42,259 nt of DNA. Origin: CAZVNZ01 sp964628515 (GTDB taxonomy: Bacteria > Bacillota > Clostridia > Christensenellales > Christensenellaceae). The position numbers were made by a program, and so were the translations under genes. Below the pieces are notes generated by a model. That model saw only the letters and a list, made by a program, of their open reading frames with translations. It did no database searches and was not told the origin of the DNA. The DNA is taken from assembly GCA_964628515.1 (NCBI GenBank), contig CAZVNZ010000025.1:1-42259 (forward strand). Reading direction: 5' to 3'. This document shows positions 1 to 7,801 of the stretch, one piece after another (the first letter of the stretch is position 1; each line of letters opens with the position of its first letter).

Positions 1-4
1 TTTT

Positions 5-322
5 TTATTTTACCTCTTGGACTTCGGAGTGTCCATTTTTATTGTACCACATCAAATCGCTGTGCGTTCCTGTACGAGTCAGCACTAAAATTAGCATGTC
101 CTTTTCAACCCTATACACAAGCAACCAATCGAGAGTGATATGGCACTCACGATAATTGGCATATTCTCCTTTAAGTGAGTGGTCTTTATATTTGGCAGGT
201 AGCTCTGTGTCGTCCGCAAGCATGGCAATTACTTCCCGTAACAAGTTTAAATCATAGCCACGTTTTTGGATAATCTTGTAATCCTTCTTAAATCTTGTGG
301 ATTGCGTTACCGTATACTTCAT
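5..322 (-). CDS. yafQ: YafQ-type mRNA interferase toxin (RelE/ParE superfamily)
   Basis: 105-residue toxin of a type II toxin-antitoxin pair. YafQ proteins are ribosome-dependent endoribonucleases that cut mRNA in the A site when freed from their antitoxin. The family's catalytic set is visible: H48 in a KDHSL context, H61, D65 and W66 in RECHITLDWLLVYR, and H87 in GTHSDL. These match the His/His/Asp/Trp/His positions known for E. coli YafQ, so the enzyme should be active. Its ATG overlaps the antitoxin stop as ATGA, which implies translational coupling in one operon. The stop codon lies 5 bases from the window edge, so the downstream context is not visible. Such modules move readily between genomes. 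A plain RelE call is less likely, because the DHxL and THxDL signatures are YafQ-like. Confidence 0.93.
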   Translation of the reverse strand: MKYTVTQSTRFKKDYKIIQKRGYDLNLLREVIAMLADDTELPAKYKDHSLKGEYANYRECHITLDWLLVYRVEKDMLILVLTRTGTHSDLMWYNKNGHSEVQEVK

Positions 323-594
323 GAATCCAATTCCGCAAAAAGCTCATCAAGGTTATCAAACCCTTTGCCTGTTCCGTTTTTAATCATCACGTCAACTTCC
401 TTCATGGCTTCGATGGTGGCGGCATTAGGTTTTTCTATCCTAATATTAAAAGGCAAACCGCCGTAAATCAAGCTCTGATGCAAGAAAATATTAATGGCAT
501 CACTAATGTTAATCCCAAAGTTAGAAAAAAGCTGTTCTGCTTGCTCTTTTAAGGCAGGGTCTATGCGGATATTCAAATTTGATGTTTTAGCCAT
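319..594 (-). CDS. dinJ: RelB/DinJ family antitoxin
   Basis: 91-residue antitoxin that should neutralise the downstream YafQ-like toxin and repress its own promoter. The N-terminus (KTSNLNIRIDPALKEQAEQ) is the RelB/DinJ ribbon-helix-helix DNA-binding segment. It is followed by the typical FGINISDAINIFL helix and the LPFNI motif seen in DinJ. The C-terminal part (DELFAELDS) is the acidic, probably flexible toxin-binding tail. I chose the ATG at 594 rather than the GTG at 603. A strong ribosome site, AAAGGAG at 603-609, lies 8 bases before the ATG but would sit directly against the GTG. It is first in the operon, and the toxin follows with a 4-base overlap. Confidence 0.92.
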   Translation of the reverse strand: MAKTSNLNIRIDPALKEQAEQLFSNFGINISDAINIFLHQSLIYGGLPFNIRIEKPNAATIEAMKEVDVMIKNGTGKGFDNLDELFAELDS

Positions 595-624
595 AAAAAT
601 CACTCCTTTGCTCTTGGTGGTTTA

Positions 625-653
625 ATTATAGAATATTGTATGCACAATGTCAA
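625..653 (-). promoter_or_regulatory. Consensus sigma-A promoter and likely antitoxin operator for dinJ-yafQ
   Basis: Read on the minus strand, this is TTGACA (653-648), a 17-base spacer, then TATAAT (630-625): a perfect match to the vegetative consensus. The spacer holds an inverted repeat, ATTGT-4-ACAAT (635-648). A wider pair, AATATTG (632-638) and CAATATT (661-667), brackets the -35 side. Placement between -35 and -10 suits autorepression by a RelB/DinJ dimer or toxin-antitoxin complex. The operator role is inferred. Confidence 0.85.
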
Positions 654-754
654 TACTTTGCAATATTATTTTAAGATATAAGTGCGTAGTGCTTAGTGAT
701 TAGAATTTAGAAACAGCACCCCAAAACGCAAGCCCAAGCAAAATCATCACCACG

Positions 755-786
755 AAAAAAAAGGGGAATTGCCCAAGCAACTCCCC
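755..786 (-). terminator. Intrinsic terminator after the InlB-repeat gene
   Basis: On the minus strand, a 10-bp stem with one mismatch (arms at 786-777 and 772-763, tetraloop TTGG) is followed directly by eight T residues (762-755). It lies about 30 bases past the stop of the 816-1727 gene, so it should end the degV/InlB-repeat transcript and insulate the toxin-antitoxin promoter. Confidence 0.9.
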
Positions 787-815
787 AAAGGAATACCAAA
801 AAACTAACCACTAAC

Positions 816-1727
816 CTAAAACCGTCTCTTAGGCTTCCCCTTACCCTTACTGCCACCGCTACTACCGCCACGAGAAGTAGGCACGCCGTTTTTCTTTTTA
901 ATAAAGAATACCACCAAAGCAGCCACCAGCACACCTATTATAATAATTATTATGGTTTTTAGCACATTGTCCGAAATTACCTTCTCAAAACGGGCGATTA
1001 TAGAAACGTTTGTGTCCATATTTAATTTAAATTCCGCTTGCGTGCTTATGGGGTCACCGGTGTTGTCCGCCGGAAACCACCCAACAAATTTAAAGCCGTC
1101 GGAGGGTACTGCGGTTATTGTTGCAACCTTGTTGCCCTCGTAAGTTCCCGAGCCTGTAACCGTACCGCCCTCTATGGGCACGGCGGCAACATCAAGCTCA
1201 AAACTTGGGGTAAACTTGCCTATTATATTTTTGCTTTCCTCTACCACAAAAGAATAACTGCTCTCCGTACTAACGGCAGATGCGGAGTTTGCAACATCAA
1301 ACCAACCGGAAAAGGTGTAACCGTTAGAAGTTATTGCGGTTAGCGTTACATTTTCTCCCGGCATATAACTGCCCGTTCCGCTTTGGCTTACAGTACCGCC
1401 CTGTGCGTTGTCTGCAGTTACAGTAACTGTAATGGCAGGGTTAAACTTTGCCGTGTAGTTTCTGTCCGCCTCTCCTTCAAAAATAAAGGTGGTTTCTGTG
1501 GAAAAAGGCTCTGTTTCTTTATCTTTGTACCAGCCGTTAAAAGTATAACCGGTGGAGGGGGTTGCAACCAAAGTAGCGTTACGCCCTGCTTTATGAGCAC
1601 CGCCACCTTCCACCGTTCCGCCACCCTCGGGCTCTATTGTAACATTTATGGTGTAATCCGCAAATGCTACCGTCGCAAAACTAAATATCAATATTATTGT
1701 TAAACATACAGAAAAAAATATCTTCAT
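816..1727 (-). CDS. Secreted, membrane-anchored protein with three InlB B-repeat-like domains
   Basis: 303 residues. Residues 1-23 are a signal peptide (AFA cleavage motif before D24). Three tandem repeats of about 70-75 residues follow (roughly 25-96, 99-173 and 176-249). Each carries a GGTV..G.G core and a GYTF.GW(Y/F) motif, the hallmark of the divergent InlB B-repeat (beta-grasp-like) family found in bacterial surface proteins. Residues 255-276 form a membrane helix rich in Ile and Val. The protein ends in a short Gly/Ser/Lys/Arg-rich tail that should face the cytoplasm. There is no LPxTG-like sorting signal, so it is probably a type I membrane protein displayed outside the cell. The ribosome site GAGGTGAG precedes the ATG, and the gene follows degV by 26 bases. 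Binding partner unknown; adhesin or wall-binding roles are only family-level guesses. Confidence 0.8.
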   Translation of the reverse strand: MKIFFSVCLTIILIFSFATVAFADYTINVTIEPEGGGTVEGGGAHKAGRNATLVATPSTGYTFNGWYKDKETEPFSTETTFIFEGEADRNYTAKFNPAITVTVTADNAQGGTVSQSGTGSYMPGENVTLTAITSNGYTFSGWFDVANSASAVSTESSYSFVVEESKNIIGKFTPSFELDVAAVPIEGGTVTGSGTYEGNKVATITAVPSDGFKFVGWFPADNTGDPISTQAEFKLNMDTNVSIIARFEKVISDNVLKTIIIIIIGVLVAALVVFFIKKKNGVPTSRGGSSGGSKGKGKPKRRF

Positions 1728-1753
1728 ATCTCACCTCGTAAAGTGGAGTAGGA

Positions 1754-2644
1754 TTATTTAAACTCCGTAGAAATACGCTGTTTGCCTATATAGTGGATTT
1801 CTAAAGTTCCCGGTCCGGAATGCGCACCAATTACAGGCCCTGTATAATAAATATCCGTGCCCTTAATGGTGGGAAACCTCTCCTTAATTAAATCGGAAAC
1901 AAACTGTGCGTCCTCGGGTGCATCGCCATGGCCTACAAAAATCAGTTGACCATCCGGCATATCTATGTCTTGCTCCATCTTATCCACCATATCCACCAAA
2001 GATTTTTTGCGTCCTCTTATTTTTTCCACGGGGATAATTTTACCCTCAAGATTAAATGCAAGCACCGGCTTAATGTTAAGCATAGAGCCTAAAAATGCAC
2101 TTGCTCTTGAAATTCTGCCTCCACGTCTTAAATGCTCCAAACTGTCTACTGCAAACCAATGTATAATTTTTGGGGCAATGGCTCTTGCGTAGGCTTCCAA
2201 TTCTTCAAAAGAAGCGCCTGCGTCCCGTTTATCCAAAATATTGTGCATTAAACAGCCATATCCTCTGGCGGCACTTATGGAGTCCACCACAACTATTTTT
2301 CTGTCCGGATACTTTTCTTTTAAATCCTCCACCGTAAGCAAAGAATTATTGTAAGAGCCGGATAATCCGGAAGAAAATTCTATGTGCAGTATGTCCTTAC
2401 CTTGCTCTAAAAAAGGAGTAAAAAATTCCGTATACCTTTCTTTGTTTACCATAGATGTTGTGGGCATAGAGCCTTCACGCATTTTTGCGTAAAACTCCGG
2501 AATGCCTATGCTTACGCCTTTATCGTCGTAATATTCCGTACCGTCCATAAAAAATTGATAGGGTAGAATGGGTAAATTTCTTTGTTGTGTATACTCAGGG
2601 GATAAATCGCTTGTTGAAGAAGCGGTTATTATAAATTCTGCCAT
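1754..2644 (-). CDS. DegV family (fatty-acid-binding) protein
   Basis: 296 residues, normal for DegV. DegV/FakB proteins are two-domain cytoplasmic proteins that bind a fatty acid; the FakB members present it to fatty-acid kinase FakA. Visible signatures are the N-terminal ITASSTSDLSPEY strand-loop, the SSGLSGSYNNS motif that contacts the lipid carboxylate, VVDSISAARGYG, and RRGGRISRASAFLGSMLNIKP, which is typical of the family. A GGAGGAG site precedes the ATG. It is probably co-transcribed with the downstream InlB-repeat gene. No fakA is in the window, so a direct FakB role is not demonstrated. Family assignment is firm, substrate is not. Confidence 0.92.
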   Translation of the reverse strand: MAEFIITASSTSDLSPEYTQQRNLPILPYQFFMDGTEYYDDKGVSIGIPEFYAKMREGSMPTTSMVNKERYTEFFTPFLEQGKDILHIEFSSGLSGSYNNSLLTVEDLKEKYPDRKIVVVDSISAARGYGCLMHNILDKRDAGASFEELEAYARAIAPKIIHWFAVDSLEHLRRGGRISRASAFLGSMLNIKPVLAFNLEGKIIPVEKIRGRKKSLVDMVDKMEQDIDMPDGQLIFVGHGDAPEDAQFVSDLIKERFPTIKGTDIYYTGPVIGAHSGPGTLEIHYIGKQRISTEFK

Positions 2645-2670
2645 TTTTTCTCCTCCGTATTTAATTTACT

Positions 2671-2711
2671 TTAGCTTATCCGCTTTTTTTGCTAAAACGA
2701 AAGCAAGCTAA
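2671..2711 (-). repeat. Two-part inverted repeat in the degV leader
   Basis: TTAGCTT (2671-2677) pairs with AAGCTAA (2705-2711), and inside it GCTTT (2682-2686) pairs with AAAGC (2700-2704), giving 12 bp interrupted by a 4-base bulge. It lies between mscL and degV, 27-67 bases upstream of the degV start. There is no T-tract on the minus-strand side, so it is not a standard mscL terminator. A leader structure or operator is possible. Confidence 0.45.
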
Positions 2712-2807
2712 AATATAGAGTATTATAATTATTGTATTATTTTTAGGAAAAAAAAGCAAGTTATTTTACGCAATAGTATATACAATCTTAACATTTTTCA
2801 CAATTAT

Positions 2808-3350
2808 TTACTTCTCTTTTGAGGAATTTGTAAATTTCTTTGGTCTGTACCGTCTTTTTAAAAGTGCGTTTTCCTTTTCTAAATGCTCAAGACGTTTGTT
2901 TATTTCAAGCAATAGTGCGTGTTCTTCGCTTTTTTCTTCCTTTGCCTCTTTTTCCTCTTTGTTTTTGCTGTTAAATTTGGAAAAGATTTTAAGCAGTATA
3001 AAAAATATTAGCGCAAGCACCAAAAAATCCGCTACATTTTGAACAAACACGCCTATATTTACATAAAGTCCGTCTATGCTTGCGGTAGGCTCTCTTAAAA
3101 CTATTTTAAAGGCAGAAACATCCTCGTTGCCTATCCAAAGGGTAACAAAAGGCATTACAATCTCGTTTATTAAAGAACGTATTAAGGTGGTTAGCGCCGT
3201 TGCAATAACTAAGCCTGTTACAACTTCCCCAAAGTTTCCGGAAATTATAAAACTTTTAAACTCGGATAGCAATCGTGCCGATTTGGTTTTTTTAAATTTT
3301 TCTGTGGTGTTTTGTAAAATGCCTTCCGTATTGGTTTTTTTCTTACTCAT
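2808..3350 (-). CDS. mscL: Large-conductance mechanosensitive channel, divergent, with charged C-terminal coil
   Basis: 180 residues against about 130-150 for typical MscL. MscL forms a homopentameric membrane pore that opens under hypoosmotic tension. Residues 28-80 align with the N-terminal amphipathic helix and TM1 (SEFKSFIISGNFGEVVTGLVIA), including the conserved INEIVMPF turn. Residues 97-123 are TM2 with the diagnostic GVFVQNVADFLVLA. There is a basic N-terminal extension of about 25 residues. A charged region (KNKEEKEAKEEKSEE) leads into a predicted coiled coil at about 144-166. Two TM1 glycines of E. coli MscL (G26 and G30) align with Ala50 and Thr54 here, which may alter gating. Monocistronic on the minus strand, divergent from the aminotransferase operon. 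Confidence 0.85.
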   Translation of the reverse strand: MSKKKTNTEGILQNTTEKFKKTKSARLLSEFKSFIISGNFGEVVTGLVIATALTTLIRSLINEIVMPFVTLWIGNEDVSAFKIVLREPTASIDGLYVNIGVFVQNVADFLVLALIFFILLKIFSKFNSKNKEEKEAKEEKSEEHALLLEINKRLEHLEKENALLKRRYRPKKFTNSSKEK

Positions 3351-3417
3351 AAAAATATTATAACAACAGGTTTATGCAAAAGCAAGCATATAAATATTTC
3401 AAATTTACAAATATATA

Positions 3418-3446
3418 TTGAAAATTTATTTCCTTTGTATTATACT
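3418..3446 (+). promoter_or_regulatory. Probable promoter of the aminotransferase/DRE-TIM/Lrp operon
   Basis: TTGAAA (3418-3423), a 17-base spacer and TATACT (3441-3446) lie about 70 bases before the first ATG. The -35 element is the right arm of an inverted repeat, TTTCAA (3397-3402) and TTGAAA (3418-3423), in very AT-rich DNA. That would suit a site for the Lrp/AsnC protein encoded in the operon; the regulator assignment is inference. Confidence 0.6.
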
Positions 3447-3518
3447 GTATATTAGCTTAGATTATAGTTAAACACAAACAAAAAAATATATATTATTTAA
3501 AATACAGGAGGAACAAAT

Positions 3519-4709
3519 ATGAAACTTTCGCAAAAGGCACTTGCAATTTCGCCTTCACTAACTCTAAAGGTTACCGCAATGGCAAAGGATATGAAGGCGA
3601 TGGGCATGGATATAGTAGGCTTCGGAGCAGGAGAGCCGGATTTTGATACCCCTCAACATATAAAAGACGCAGCCATAGATGCCCTAAATAAAGGGATGAC
3701 AAAATACACGGCGGCTTCGGGTACTCAAGAACTTAAGAATGCTATTGTTTCATCTATAAAGAATAAAATGAACTTGCACTACGATGCCAACCAAATTGTA
3801 GTGTCTAACGGTGCCAAACACTCGTTGTTTAACGTGTTTGCGACAATACTAAACCCGGGAGACGAGGTAATAATACTAAAACCCTTCTGGCTTACCTACC
3901 CCGAGCTTGTTATGATGTCGGACGGTAAGTGCGTTTACGTTGATTCTTACGAAGAAAACAACTTCGAGCCTAAAGCAGAGGATATTGAAAAGGCTATCAC
4001 AGAAAAAACAAAGGCTATTATTGTAAACAGCCCTTCTAACCCTTGCGGTTGCGTGTACTCCAAAGAGACCCTCACAAAAATTGCACAGTTAGCCCAAAAG
4101 CATAACTTTTATATAGTTTCGGACGAAATTTACGATGAGCTGATTTACGAGGGCGAGCATTTAAGCACGGCGCAATTAGGAGAGGACGCCTACAGCCGTA
4201 CTATTATAGTAAACGGGCTTTCCAAAACCTACTCTATGACAGGGTGGAGAATTGGCTACACCGCAAGCAACGAAAAGCTTGCAAAGGTAATGGGTAGCTA
4301 TCAAAGCCATGCAACCTCAAACCCTTGCTCTATTTCTCAACATGCAGGAGTAGCGGCACTTTGCGGTCCACAGGACGATCTTAAAAAAATGAAAACCGCC
4401 TTTGACGAGCGACGTCATTATATGGTAGAAAAAATCAACTCTATGGACGGAGTTTCCTGTAAAAATCCGCAAGGCGCCTTTTATGTAATGCTAAATATTT
4501 CCGAGCTGATAGGCAAAAAGATAGACGGACATACAATAACAGGCTCGGGAGATTTTACCGAAAAACTCTTAGAGAAGGAAATGGTAGCGGTAATTCCGGG
4601 GCTGGCTTTTGGTGCAGACGAATTTGTAAGGCTGTCTTACGCTACCTCTATGCAAAACATCAAAAAAGGTTTGGACAGAATAGAAGAATTTGTAAAAAAA
4701 TTGGTATGA
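3519..4709 (+). CDS. PLP-dependent class I aminotransferase (aspartate-aminotransferase-like)
   Basis: 396 residues, full length for fold-type I aminotransferases. It should move an amino group between an amino acid and a 2-oxoacid using pyridoxal phosphate. Visible elements are GAGEPDFDTP near 36-45 (substrate loop), NSPSNPCG at 170-177 with the cofactor-contacting Asn, SDEIYDELIY at 201-210, and NGLSKTYSMTGWRIGY with the Schiff-base lysine at K236. The arginine that binds the substrate carboxylate is likely in the FVRLSYATS segment near the end. CAGGAGG gives a strong ribosome site. It is first in a tight run with a DRE-TIM enzyme, an Lrp regulator and another aminotransferase. Aspartate, aromatic or other specificity cannot be told from motifs, so no symbol is given. 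Confidence 0.95.
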   Translation: MKLSQKALAISPSLTLKVTAMAKDMKAMGMDIVGFGAGEPDFDTPQHIKDAAIDALNKGMTKYTAASGTQELKNAIVSSIKNKMNLHYDANQIVVSNGAKHSLFNVFATILNPGDEVIILKPFWLTYPELVMMSDGKCVYVDSYEENNFEPKAEDIEKAITEKTKAIIVNSPSNPCGCVYSKETLTKIAQLAQKHNFYIVSDEIYDELIYEGEHLSTAQLGEDAYSRTIIVNGLSKTYSMTGWRIGYTASNEKLAKVMGSYQSHATSNPCSISQHAGVAALCGPQDDLKKMKTAFDERRHYMVEKINSMDGVSCKNPQGAFYVMLNISELIGKKIDGHTITGSGDFTEKLLEKEMVAVIPGLAFGADEFVRLSYATSMQNIKKGLDRIEEFVKKLV

Positions 4710-4717
4710 GGTAAAAG

Positions 4718-6133
4718 ATGCTAAAGGACAGATATAAAAGAACAAATTTATTGCAGGAAAACGACTATAATTACACATTACAAGATGTAGAGCAACCAAA
4801 GCTCTATGAAAATATGTTTGATTATGATAAAATACCTATTGTAACCTTTAATCATAGAGAAGTGCCTATGTATTTCCCCGAGGAAATATGGATAACGGAT
4901 ACTACTTTTAGAGATGGTCAGCAGGCACGCATACCTTTTTCCGTAAAAGAAGTGGTGGATTTGTTTAAACTACTCCATAAACTAAGCGGAAAAAAGGGTA
5001 TAATAAGGCAAAGTGAATTTTTTGTGTATACTGAGAAGGACAGAAAAGCCTTAGAAGAATGTATGAATTTAGGCTACGAATTTCCCGAAATAACCACATG
5101 GATACGTGCAAGCAAAAAAGATTTTGCTATGGTTAAGGAAATCGGTATTAGGGAAACGGGTATTTTGGTGTCCTGCTCGGATTACCATATATTTAATAAA
5201 ATGAATAAAACAAGAAAGCAAGCCTTAGACATGTATTTAGGGGTGGTAAAAGATGCCTTAGATATGGGCATTGTGCCAAGATGCCATTTTGAAGATATTA
5301 CAAGAGCGGATTTTTACGGTTTTGTAGTGCCCTTTGCACAAGAACTCATGAATTTAAGGGAACAGAGCGGTATACCCATTAAAATACGTATGTGCGATAC
5401 CTTAGGCTACGGTGTTTCTTACCCCGGTGCCTCCCTGCCACGCAGTGTGCAAGGTATTGTTTACGGATTGCGATTTTTTGCCCACGTACCATCATCATCA
5501 TTAGAATGGCACGGGCACAACGATTTTTACAAGGTGGTTTCTAATGCCACCACCGCATGGCTGTACGGAGCATCCTCCGTAAACTGCTCTATGCTGGGAA
5601 TAGGCGAGAGGACGGGCAACTGCCCCATAGAAGCTATGGCGGTGGAATACGCGCAACTTAAAGGCACGCAGGACGGCATGGATTTTACAGCCATCACCGA
5701 AATTGCAGAGTATTTTGAAAAACAGCTTAAAACGGAAATAGACCCGCAAAAGCCCTTTGTAGGCAGAAATTTTAACTCCACACGAGCAGGAATACATGCA
5801 GATGGGCTAATAAAGGACGAGGCTATTTATAACATTTTTAATACGGACAAAATACTAAACAGACCTGTAAGTGTGGTGGTTAGCGAATATTCCGGACTGG
5901 CAGGCATTGCGCATTGGCTAAACTCTCACTTTAAATTGGAGAGCAAAATAGATAAAAAGGACGATATTGTAGTTAAAATGAAGGACGCAATAGATAAACA
6001 ATATGCGGAGGGCAGGACAACTACCTTTGGGGATAACGAGTTAGAGGCAATTTTAAAGGATATTAACTCTGTGGAATACTTGGCTATGTGTCATCATTTG
6101 GCAAGTATTGAGCAGATGGATAAAAAGAGGTAA
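4718..6133 (+). CDS. DRE-TIM metallolyase superfamily enzyme (LeuA/homocitrate-synthase-like)
   Basis: 471 residues. Members of this HMGL-like superfamily condense or cleave C-C bonds of 2-oxoacids with a divalent metal. The catalytic core is intact: D61, R65 and D66 in DTTFRDGQQ; the metal ligands in HGHND (H265, H267); and the NCSMLGIGERTGN loop (about 289-301). A second region (RAGIHADGLIKDEAIYNIF, about 358 on) resembles the post-barrel subdomain of isopropylmalate and homocitrate synthases. The C-terminal leucine-sensing dimer domain of LeuA is absent, and about 50 unusual residues precede the barrel. GAGGT overlapping the previous stop serves as ribosome site. Flanking aminotransferases and an Lrp regulator suggest a 2-oxoacid/amino-acid pathway. 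The acyl donor and acceptor are unknown; it should not be called LeuA. Confidence 0.85.
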   Translation: MLKDRYKRTNLLQENDYNYTLQDVEQPKLYENMFDYDKIPIVTFNHREVPMYFPEEIWITDTTFRDGQQARIPFSVKEVVDLFKLLHKLSGKKGIIRQSEFFVYTEKDRKALEECMNLGYEFPEITTWIRASKKDFAMVKEIGIRETGILVSCSDYHIFNKMNKTRKQALDMYLGVVKDALDMGIVPRCHFEDITRADFYGFVVPFAQELMNLREQSGIPIKIRMCDTLGYGVSYPGASLPRSVQGIVYGLRFFAHVPSSSLEWHGHNDFYKVVSNATTAWLYGASSVNCSMLGIGERTGNCPIEAMAVEYAQLKGTQDGMDFTAITEIAEYFEKQLKTEIDPQKPFVGRNFNSTRAGIHADGLIKDEAIYNIFNTDKILNRPVSVVVSEYSGLAGIAHWLNSHFKLESKIDKKDDIVVKMKDAIDKQYAEGRTTTFGDNELEAILKDINSVEYLAMCHHLASIEQMDKKR

Positions 6134-6137
6134 AATT

Positions 6138-6632
6138 ATGGTAAATAATCTGGAAATGCAACTACTGGATATTTTAGAAGAAAACGCAAAAACTACGGTA
6201 GAGGAAATGGCTGTAATTACAGGGGTTTCTAAAGAGGAAATAACAAAAACAATAGCGGATTTGGAAAAACGCAGGATAATTGTAAAATACAGTGCGGTAA
6301 TAAACAGAGATGCGGTAGAAAGCGAATTTGTAGAGGCATTAATAGAAGTTAAGGTAATTCCCCAAAGAGAGTACGGCTACGACGACCTTGCAAAGCGCAT
6401 TTATAAATTTGACGAAGTAAGCGATGTCTACTTAATGGCAGGCAGTTACGATTTAATGGTGCGGTTAAGAAGCAAAAGCATGAAGGCAATATCTCAATTT
6501 GTGTTTGAGAAATTAGCGGTAATAGACGGTGTAACAAGCACGGTTACGGTATTTATAATGCGTAAATACAAAGAGCATTCGAGGGTTTTGCTTTTCGATG
6601 AGATAGACGACAGGTTGGTGATAACTCCATGA
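6138..6632 (+). CDS. Lrp/AsnC family transcriptional regulator
   Basis: 164 residues. Lrp/AsnC proteins are amino-acid-responsive DNA-binding proteins that assemble as octamers or related oligomers. Residues 1-60 form the N-terminal winged HTH (NLEMQLLDILEENAKTTVEEMA...GVSKEEITKTIADLEKRRII). Residues 65-150 are the RAM/ActD ligand-binding domain, with the VYLMAGSYDLMVRLR strand-turn typical of the fold. I start it at ATG 6138 because AAGAGG (6125-6130) sits 7 bases upstream and the HTH begins there; a start at 6108 would add a tail lying over the previous gene. Its stop overlaps the next aminotransferase (ATGA). Being embedded in the operon, it most likely regulates that operon in response to its product. 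Confidence 0.92.
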   Translation: MVNNLEMQLLDILEENAKTTVEEMAVITGVSKEEITKTIADLEKRRIIVKYSAVINRDAVESEFVEALIEVKVIPQREYGYDDLAKRIYKFDEVSDVYLMAGSYDLMVRLRSKSMKAISQFVFEKLAVIDGVTSTVTVFIMRKYKEHSRVLLFDEIDDRLVITP

Positions 6633-7798
6633 GGGAATTTATAGCAAAAGCAGTTAAGGAAGTACCACCCTCGGGCATCAGAAAGTTTTTTGATATTGCA
6701 AGCGAAATGAAGGACGCAATTTCCTTAGGTGTGGGCGAGCCGGATTTTGTAACCCCCTGGAATATTAGAGAAAACGCAATTTTCTCCTTAGAAAAAGGGT
6801 ATACCCACTATACCTCCAACCATGGTTCTCTAACATTAAGGGAGCTTATTTCCGAGTATTTAGCCAAAAGATACAGTATTAAGTACAACCCACGCACCCA
6901 AATGTTAGTAACGGTAGGGGCAAGCGAGGCTTTGGATTTGGCATTCAGAGCCATTATTAATCCGGGTGATGAAGTGCTTATACCGGCGCCTTCTTATGTC
7001 TCTTATATGCCCGGTGTAAAATTTGCAAACGGTGTGCCGGTGTGCATAACAACAAAGGAAGAGGATAACTTTATTTTAACAAAAGAGGGCATAGAAAGGG
7101 CAATAACAAGCAAAACAAAGGCAATAGTTATACCCTACCCTAACAACCCCACGGGCGCAATTATGACAAGAGAACAGCTTGCAGCAATTGTGGATGTTAT
7201 AGTTAAAAACGATTTATTTGTTATTAGTGATGAAATATATTCCGAGCTTACCTACGGTAGCCACCACACCTCCATTGCGGAGTTTAAAGAGATTTATGGG
7301 CGATGCGTGGTAATAAACGGTTTTTCTAAAGCCTTTGCCATGACAGGCTTTAGACTGGGCTACGCCGCAGGGCAGGAGGATATAATTTCCGCAATGGTAA
7401 AAATCCACCAGTATTCCATGCTTTGTGCGTCCACAGTTTCCCAATTTGCAGGGGAAGAGGCTTTAAGATACGAGCTTGCCACCGATTTTGCACAGGTTAA
7501 AAAAATGGCAAACAGCTACGATTTACGCAGAAAATATGTGTACAACACCTTTACAAGTATAGGGCTTAAGTGTTTTCAGCCCTTCGGTGCTTTTTATGTG
7601 TTTCCAAACATAACAAAAACAGGGCTAACCTCGGAGGATTTTTGCAACAGACTAATTAAAGAAAAAAAGGTTGCATGCGTGCCGGGTACAGCCTTCGGCG
7701 AGGCAGGAGAGGGCTTTATAAGATGTTCTTACGCATCATCTATGGAAAACTTAAAAGAGGCTTTAAAACGAATAGAAGAATTTATTAACGGTAAATAA
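6629..7798 (+). CDS. PLP-dependent class I aminotransferase (second of the operon)
   Basis: 389 residues, complete. Motifs include SLGVGEPDFVTP (32-43), PYPNNPTGAIM (169-179), SDEIYSELTYG (200-210) and NGFSKAFAMTGFRLGY with Schiff-base lysine K234. FIRCSYASS near the end carries the likely carboxylate-binding Arg. It shares motifs but not close sequence with the aminotransferase at 3519-4709, so the two are old paralogues with probably different substrates. The ATG overlaps the Lrp stop by 4 bases, and this gene is commonly paired with AsnC-type regulators in Bacillota. Its product role (for example aromatic or branched-chain amino acid) is not resolvable here. Confidence 0.94.
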   Translation: MREFIAKAVKEVPPSGIRKFFDIASEMKDAISLGVGEPDFVTPWNIRENAIFSLEKGYTHYTSNHGSLTLRELISEYLAKRYSIKYNPRTQMLVTVGASEALDLAFRAIINPGDEVLIPAPSYVSYMPGVKFANGVPVCITTKEEDNFILTKEGIERAITSKTKAIVIPYPNNPTGAIMTREQLAAIVDVIVKNDLFVISDEIYSELTYGSHHTSIAEFKEIYGRCVVINGFSKAFAMTGFRLGYAAGQEDIISAMVKIHQYSMLCASTVSQFAGEEALRYELATDFAQVKKMANSYDLRRKYVYNTFTSIGLKCFQPFGAFYVFPNITKTGLTSEDFCNRLIKEKKVACVPGTAFGEAGEGFIRCSYASSMENLKEALKRIEEFINGK

Positions 7799-7801
7799 TT
7801 G

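Noticed and set aside
6108..6137. Upstream start of the Lrp gene at 6108
   Set aside because: It overlaps the DRE-TIM gene and lacks a ribosome site, while ATG 6138 has one at the right spacing and begins the HTH.
3519..7798. Recent duplication of the two aminotransferase genes
   Set aside because: They share only family motifs; flanking residues differ widely, so they are ancient paralogues.
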